From an uncultured Eubacterium sp. (GTDB taxonomy: Bacteria > Bacillota > Clostridia > Lachnospirales > Lachnospiraceae): a stretch of 5,429 nucleotides of DNA. Shown here piece after piece: positions 5,330 through 5,429 of this stretch. The position numbers and the translations under genes were made by a program. The stretch is from NCBI GenBank assembly GCA_905236295.1, contig CAJOQF010000364.1:1-5429 (forward strand). The letters are read 5' to 3'. Each line of letters opens with the position of its first letter. Positions within the stretch are counted from its first letter, which is position 1. Under the pieces are notes generated by a model. It was not told the DNA's origin. It saw nothing but the letters and a program-made list of their open reading frames with translations, and searched no databases.

Positions 5330-5429
5330 CATTCCACTAGTGCACCGTTCGCAAAATAACTGGTCTAATGCGCAGAATGCTTACCCGAGAGTGCGTGACT
5401 GAAAACGTAGGCGTAGCGGGCTACGTCGA
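5330..5429. other. Gene-poor, GC-richer right edge with small inverted repeats
   Basis: The AT-rich leader of the acetyltransferase gene gives way here to GC-richer sequence that is cut by the window edge. It contains the palindrome CACTAGTG, CGCA/TGCG arms at 5371-5374 and 5392-5395, and CGTAG (5412-5416) facing CTACG (5421-5425). A second upstream copy, ACGTAG (5405-5410), could pair with the same 3' arm. A plus frame from ATG 5368 and a minus frame ending at TAG 5367-5365 are both open to the edge, but each is only about 20 codons and has no supporting signal. It could be the end of an interspersed repeat, a structured RNA or the edge of a neighbouring gene. Confidence 0.35.

Noticed and set aside
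5365..5427. Minus-strand open frame ending in TAG at 5367-5365, as the tail of a gene entering from the right
   Set aside because: Only 20 codons are visible, no family is recognisable, and the opposite strand is equally open, so it is not called as a gene.
5368..5429. Plus-strand mini frame from ATG 5368 to the edge
   Set aside because: About 20 codons with no Shine-Dalgarno and no recognised family; kept only as part of the edge-region note.

Overview
The window looks like a chromosomal housekeeping segment from a Gram-positive, low-to-middle GC member of the Bacillota. A Lachnospiraceae-type Clostridia is the best guess. The grounds are the Bacillus/Clostridium-type glucose-6-phosphate isomerase, the 'GTAGH...ASRGDQ' type of MurG, strong AGGAGG-like ribosome binding sites and consensus sigma-A promoters. 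This placement is inference from protein style, not from a database search. Six protein genes are present. Five are on the minus strand; murG alone is on the plus strand.

Layout. Positions 1-521 (minus) hold the N-terminal half of ornithine carbamoyltransferase, which runs off the left edge. Its promoter abuts the terminator of pgi, the next minus-strand gene (627-1976). pgi and the plus-strand murG (2068-3138) diverge from a 91-bp gap in which their two promoters physically overlap. murG is a single-gene unit ending at a 12-bp hairpin, which also lies just past the stop of the convergent HIT-family gene (3190-3609, minus). The HIT gene is the second gene of a tight pair: its Shine-Dalgarno site contains the stop codon of a flavodoxin-fold/SCP2 fusion protein (3622-4611, minus). 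Upstream of that pair, and separated by a 97-bp gap with its own promoter, is a RimJ/RimL-like GNAT acetyltransferase (4709-5263, minus). The last ~165 bp hold no supported gene; their outer part is richer in GC and in small inverted repeats, and is cut by the window edge.

How the genes relate. Arginine synthesis (argF), upper glycolysis (pgi) and the lipid II step of peptidoglycan synthesis (murG) are core functions carried on separate short transcription units, not a pathway operon. The pgi/murG overlap is the only arrangement suggesting a regulatory link, because fructose-6-phosphate is the branch point to UDP-GlcNAc, the MurG donor substrate. The least understood element is the flavodoxin-SCP2 fusion and its pairing with a HIT hydrolase. 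I see no CRISPR array, no insertion sequence, no tRNA or rRNA, and no clear evidence of a wholly new system. The most useful leads are the fusion protein, the overlapping divergent promoters and the structured right edge.
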